Shown here piece by piece: positions 61,000 to 64,000 of a stretch of 64,000 bases of DNA. This DNA comes from Sulfitobacter sp. M05 (GTDB lineage: Bacteria; Pseudomonadota; Alphaproteobacteria; Rhodobacterales; Rhodobacteraceae), in contig NZ_JABEDH010000002.1 in the NCBI RefSeq assembly GCF_029285175.1, forward strand, positions 682,001 to 746,000, in the 5' to 3' direction. Made by a program: the position numbers and the translations under genes. The notes under the pieces are model-generated. The model did no database searches. It had not been told where the DNA came from and saw only the letters and a program-made list of their open reading frames with translations. Numbering within the stretch: position 1 is the stretch's first letter; the number at the start of each line of letters is the position of its first letter.

Positions 61000-61815
61000 A
61001 TGCTGCACATCGACAAGTTGACCAAACGGTTCGGAGACAAGATAGCCGTGGATGCGGCCAACATCTCGGTCGATACACCGACTATGATCGGGATCATCGG
61101 GCGTTCCGGTGCCGGCAAATCCACATTGCTCCGTATGCTCAACCGTCTTAGCGATGCAACGACAGGCACGATCACCTATCAGGGCGAAGACATCACCGCG
61201 CTGCGCGGTGCCGCAAAGCGCAACTGGCAATCACGATGCGCCATGATTTTCCAACAGTTCAACCTTGTCCCACGCCTGGATGTTGTTTCCAATGTTTTGC
61301 ACGGCACGCTGAACCGGCAATCCACGCTTGCAACCCTGTTCAATCTTTATCCGCAGGCGGACATTCACAAAGCCATCGAAATTCTTGATCGCTTGGGCAT
61401 TGCCGAACAGGCACCCAAACGCGCCGAAGCTCTGTCAGGGGGGCAGCAGCAACGCGTCGCCATTGCCCGCGCGTTGATGCAGGACCCCAAGATCATTCTG
61501 GCAGATGAACCGATTGCCTCGCTCGACCCGATGAATGCCCAGGTTGTCATGCAATCGCTGCGCACCATTCACGAAGAAGACGGACGTATGGTTATCGCCA
61601 ATCTGCACACGCTGGATACGGCAAGGCGCTACTGCGACCGGGTGATCGGGATGCGGGATGGACGGATTGTTTTTGACGGCACACCCGAACAGCTGACAAC
61701 CGGCGTGGCCCGCGACATTTATGGGGCCGGCGCGAATTTTTCCGAAGCGGCGACATCAACCGAAATCGAAACACTGGACAGGCCGGAAGTCCGCGACGCG
61801 GAGGTCTACGCCTGA
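61000..61815 (+). CDS. phnC: Phosphonate ABC transporter ATP-binding protein
   Basis: A 271-residue ATPase with Walker A GRSGAGKS, signature [15 protein letters not shown], Walker [13 protein letters not shown] and [14 protein letters not shown]. The [16 protein letters not shown] segment is characteristic of PhnC. Start 61000 has GGGGGC upstream. First gene of phnCDE(E). Confidence 0.93.
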   Translation: MLHIDKLTKRFGDKIAVDAANISVDTPTMIGIIGRSGAGKSTLLRMLNRLSDATTGTITYQGEDITALRGAAKRNWQSRCAMIFQQFNLVPRLDVVSNVLHGTLNRQSTLATLFNLYPQADIHKAIEILDRLGIAEQAPKRAEALSGGQQQRVAIARALMQDPKIILADEPIASLDPMNAQVVMQSLRTIHEEDGRMVIANLHTLDTARRYCDRVIGMRDGRIVFDGTPEQLTTGVARDIYGAGANFSEAATSTEIETLDRPEVRDAEVYA

Positions 61816-61909
61816 GCCAGTTCATCCCGCGCAACTGGCGCAGGACACTTTACCGAACCCGCCCTTTGGCAGCCGCAAGGCGATAGGGCAGTAAACCTAG
61901 GAGAAGACA

Positions 61910-62821
61910 ATGAAAAAGACCCTCGCACTGGCGCTTGCCGCCACCACGGCCCTCAGCTCTGCTGCTTTCGCCGAAGAAATCACCGAATTCCGCATCGGCA
62001 TTCTGGGTGGCGAAAACGCCCAGGACCGGATGAACTCTTACCAGTGCCTCGCCGATTACACGACCGAAGCGCTGGGTGTTGAAACCAAACTGTTCGCGCC
62101 AGCGGACTACAACGGTGTGATCCAGGGCCTGCTGGGTGGCAACATCGACATGGCATGGTTGGGTGCATCCTCTTATGCTGCAACTTTCCTGCAAGATGCC
62201 GACGCGGTTGAACCGGTTCTGATCAAGGTCAACGTGGATGGCTCCATCGGCTATCACTCCATCGGTTTTGCCCGCAAGGACAGCGGCGTAACATCTCTGG
62301 ATGATATGCAAGGCAAGGCTTTCGGCTTTGGTGATCCGAACTCGACTTCTGGCTACCTGATCCCCTCGATCGAGATCCCGCAGTACAAAGACGGCATCAC
62401 TATGGAAAGCGGCGTGTACTTTGGCGAAGTCAAATTCACCGGTGGTCATGAGCAGACCATTGTCGCAGTCAACAATGGCGACATCGACGCCGGCGTGACA
62501 TGGGCTGACGCACAGGGCAACTGGGAAGATGGCTACAACTCCGGCGCGCTGCGCAAAGCGGTTGATGCGGGCCTTGTTGACATGAACGACATGGTTCAAA
62601 TCTGGAAATCCAACGTGATCCCAGAAGGCCCTGTTGTTCTGCGCAAAGCTCTGCCCGCTGACGTGCGTGAAAAAATGACCAAACTGGTCGACGAGCTGCA
62701 TGAGCGTGATGCCGACTGTGCCTACGGTGTCGCAGCTGGTGAAACGCTGGGTTTCCAGCCAGTGACCCATGACACCTACATTTCCATCGTCGAAGCGCGC
62801 AAAGCCAAAATCGGCGGCTAA
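61910..62821 (+). CDS. phnD: Phosphonate-binding periplasmic protein
   Basis: A 303-residue binding protein with a signal peptide (MKKTLALALAATTALSSAAFA). Motifs GLLGGNIDMAWLGASSYA and FGDPNSTSGYLIPS are typical of PhnD ligand pockets. It should bind phosphonates such as 2-aminoethylphosphonate. Confidence 0.93.
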   Translation: MKKTLALALAATTALSSAAFAEEITEFRIGILGGENAQDRMNSYQCLADYTTEALGVETKLFAPADYNGVIQGLLGGNIDMAWLGASSYAATFLQDADAVEPVLIKVNVDGSIGYHSIGFARKDSGVTSLDDMQGKAFGFGDPNSTSGYLIPSIEIPQYKDGITMESGVYFGEVKFTGGHEQTIVAVNNGDIDAGVTWADAQGNWEDGYNSGALRKAVDAGLVDMNDMVQIWKSNVIPEGPVVLRKALPADVREKMTKLVDELHERDADCAYGVAAGETLGFQPVTHDTYISIVEARKAKIGG

Positions 62822-62839
62822 GTCATTTTCATGACGTTT

Positions 62840-62874
62840 CCGGCGGCCCTTTCGGGGGCGGCCGGTATTTTTTT
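62840..62874 (+). terminator. Intercistronic terminator-like hairpin after phnD
   Basis: CCGGC and GGCCGG-type arms with an internal loop close over TTTC and are followed by seven T (62868-62874). It would leave more phnD than phnE message, as is common for binding-protein genes. Confidence 0.6.
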
Positions 62875-62888
62875 GTCCGGGGGTCGGG

Positions 62889-63764
62889 ATGGCAGACATA
62901 TCACTAAGTGGCGCGGCACAAAGCGTTGACAGCATACAGTCAAGTTATGGCGCGCAAGTACAGCGTCGGCGGCTCTATGGCGGGCTGATGCTATTGCTTT
63001 TTGTGGTGCTGATGGTGTCGGGGTTCAACATTGCCGACGACCGCAACGCAGGCGGTTTCTGGAACGGGCTGCATCAGATCGGTGATTACCCTGCTGACGT
63101 GTTGTCCGAGGCCTGGGAAAAACGCGCTGACTTGCCGGTGCTGATTGCAAAATACTTCCCGGCTTTGGTTGAAACCGTGAACATTGCCGCCGTGTCGACT
63201 TTGATCGGTGCCATCGGCGGGTTGGTCCTCTCGATGCTTGGCACCCGTGGTCTGGCCAGATGGCCACGGCTTATCCCGCTGTTCCGCCGTATCTCCGACA
63301 TCATGCGGGCGGTGCCCGAAATCGTGATCGCGCTGGTGCTGATCTTTGTTCTCGGCGGCGGGCCGGTTCCTGCGATGATCGCCATCGCCATCCATACGGC
63401 CGGCGCGCTGGGCAAGATGTTTTCCGAAGTGGCCGAAAATACAGACCTAAAACCCGTCGAAGGGCTTGCCTCAACAGGGGCCACATGGTCGCAACGCATG
63501 CTTTTGGGCGTGTTGCCACAGGTCGCGCCGAATTTCGTCAGCTATGCCTTGCTGCGTTTCGAAATCAATATCCGCGCCTCTGCCATTCTTGGATTCGTGG
63601 GCACCGGGGGCATTGGCTACGAGTTGCGCAATGCGATGGGCTGGGGGCAGGGCCGGTTCGACGATGCCGCCGCGATTTTCATTCTATTGTTCGGCACCAT
63701 CGTGTTTTTCGATCAGGTATCCAGCCGTTACCGTAACCGATTGACCGAAGGGCAGGCACAATGA
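62889..63764 (+). CDS. phnE: Phosphonate ABC transporter permease 1
   Basis: A 291-residue permease with the PhnE-type AAVSTLIGAIGGLVLSMLGTRG, RAVPEIVIALVLIFV and EGLASTGATWSQRMLLGVLPQVAPN motifs. It overlaps the second permease by 4 nt. Confidence 0.92.
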   Translation: MADISLSGAAQSVDSIQSSYGAQVQRRRLYGGLMLLLFVVLMVSGFNIADDRNAGGFWNGLHQIGDYPADVLSEAWEKRADLPVLIAKYFPALVETVNIAAVSTLIGAIGGLVLSMLGTRGLARWPRLIPLFRRISDIMRAVPEIVIALVLIFVLGGGPVPAMIAIAIHTAGALGKMFSEVAENTDLKPVEGLASTGATWSQRMLLGVLPQVAPNFVSYALLRFEINIRASAILGFVGTGGIGYELRNAMGWGQGRFDDAAAIFILLFGTIVFFDQVSSRYRNRLTEGQAQ

Positions 63765-64000
63765 CCGCAATTGATCTGAATACCACCAAACAGCACGCAG
63801 ACCGATTGTTTCAGCGCAAACGTCTGATCGGGTTTGGAATTCCTGCCGTGATTGCAGTGTATTTCCTCTATATCTTCTTTGCCTTTGATTTTGCCGGACT
63901 TGCGCAACGGGCCAATCTGGAAAACGCGGTTACGCTGGCCTCTGACAGCTGGTCTCACAAGGTTCATGTAACGCGTGACAACCGGTCGGGAGAAACGACC
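63761..64000 (+). CDS. phnE: Phosphonate ABC transporter permease 2 (5' part; runs off window)
   Basis: The first 80 codons of a second PhnE-like permease, open to the window end. The first membrane helix is LIGFGIPAVIAVYFLYIFFAF. Tandem PhnE genes are normal for many alphaproteobacterial phn operons. Confidence 0.85.
   Translation, partial: MTAIDLNTTKQHADRLFQRKRLIGFGIPAVIAVYFLYIFFAFDFAGLAQRANLENAVTLASDSWSHKVHVTRDNRSGETT

Noticed and set aside
61850..62935. Minus-strand ORF of 361 codons across phnD
   Set aside because: Opposite to a clear phosphonate-binding protein; no family signal.
1..64000. CRISPR arrays, insertion sequences, prophage, tRNA or rRNA genes
   Set aside because: No spaced repeats, transposase motifs, integrase genes or tRNA/rRNA signatures were seen on reading the window.

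Overview
The window looks like chromosomal DNA of a marine alphaproteobacterium of the Rhodobacterales (Roseobacter-type). The grounds are a GC content a little under 60 percent, the style of the protein families (ScfR-type short-chain acyl regulator, class I PHA synthase, heme and siderophore ABC systems, PhnCDE), and tightly packed operons with 4-8 nt stop/start overlaps. I found no rRNA, tRNA, CRISPR array, insertion sequence or prophage. The window is gene-dense, and both ends cut through a gene.

Layout. 1-1650: end of a copper-exporting ATPase and its CueR regulator. 1725-3061: fumarylpyruvate/fumarylacetoacetate hydrolase plus zeta-class isomerase (gentisate or homogentisate type ring-cleavage pathway). 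3058-8331 (minus): dipeptide-type ABC transporter without a binding protein, a P1-family aminopeptidase and an alpha/beta hydrolase. 8605-10405: HdeA-like periplasmic protein, a SnoaL-like protein and a LysR regulator. 10456-27610: a short-chain fatty acid and PHA block. It holds an ScfR-type regulator, propionyl-CoA synthetase, thiolase, acetoacetyl-CoA reductase, PHA synthase, a protein with an internal duplication, acetyl-CoA synthetase, a second-type adenylate kinase, a DUF4212/VC_2705 acetate-type symporter, a cNMP/CBS/DUF294 protein, a small membrane protein and a membrane-anchored DEDDh exonuclease. 27680-31626: a bd-type (cyanide-insensitive-like) quinol oxidase with its 36-residue third subunit, next to divergent NsrR-like and Crp/Fnr regulators. 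31672-33996: GNAT, LysR and carboxymuconolactone-decarboxylase-like genes. 34259-49389: a large iron block with a TonB receptor, DUF2218 protein, siderophore-type ABC transporter, ExbB-ExbD-ExbD-TonB, and hmuSTUV divergent from hmuR. 49575-52716: a cobalamin riboswitch followed by two tiny overlapping ORFs and a btuDFC-like transporter. 52782-59271: membrane/lipid-modifying genes with a TetR regulator, an ABM monooxygenase with MarR, and a luciferase-like monooxygenase with flavin reductase and a winged-helix regulator. 59356-64000: an esterase-like hydrolase, a small secreted protein, and phnCDE behind a Pho-box-like promoter element.

How the genes fit together. In the centre, propionate and acetate are activated with release of AMP. 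Thiolase, PhaB and PhaC can bank the acyl-CoA as polyhydroxyalkanoate, and the embedded adenylate kinase could recycle the AMP. The symporter and the DUF294/exonuclease pair look like the import and sensing arm of the same module. The iron block has uptake routes for heme and a ferric siderophore sharing one TonB-ExbBD energiser, with no siderophore biosynthesis genes visible. This suggests scavenging of siderophores made by others.

The least explained parts are the acs-adk-symporter-DUF294-exonuclease module, the two 28-codon ORFs between the B12 riboswitch and the btuD-like gene, the tandem palindromes upstream of the MarR gene, the cluster of palindromes upstream of the LysR gene at 32657, and the duplicated-domain protein between phaC and acs. 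No database search was possible; names rest on recognised motifs and context.
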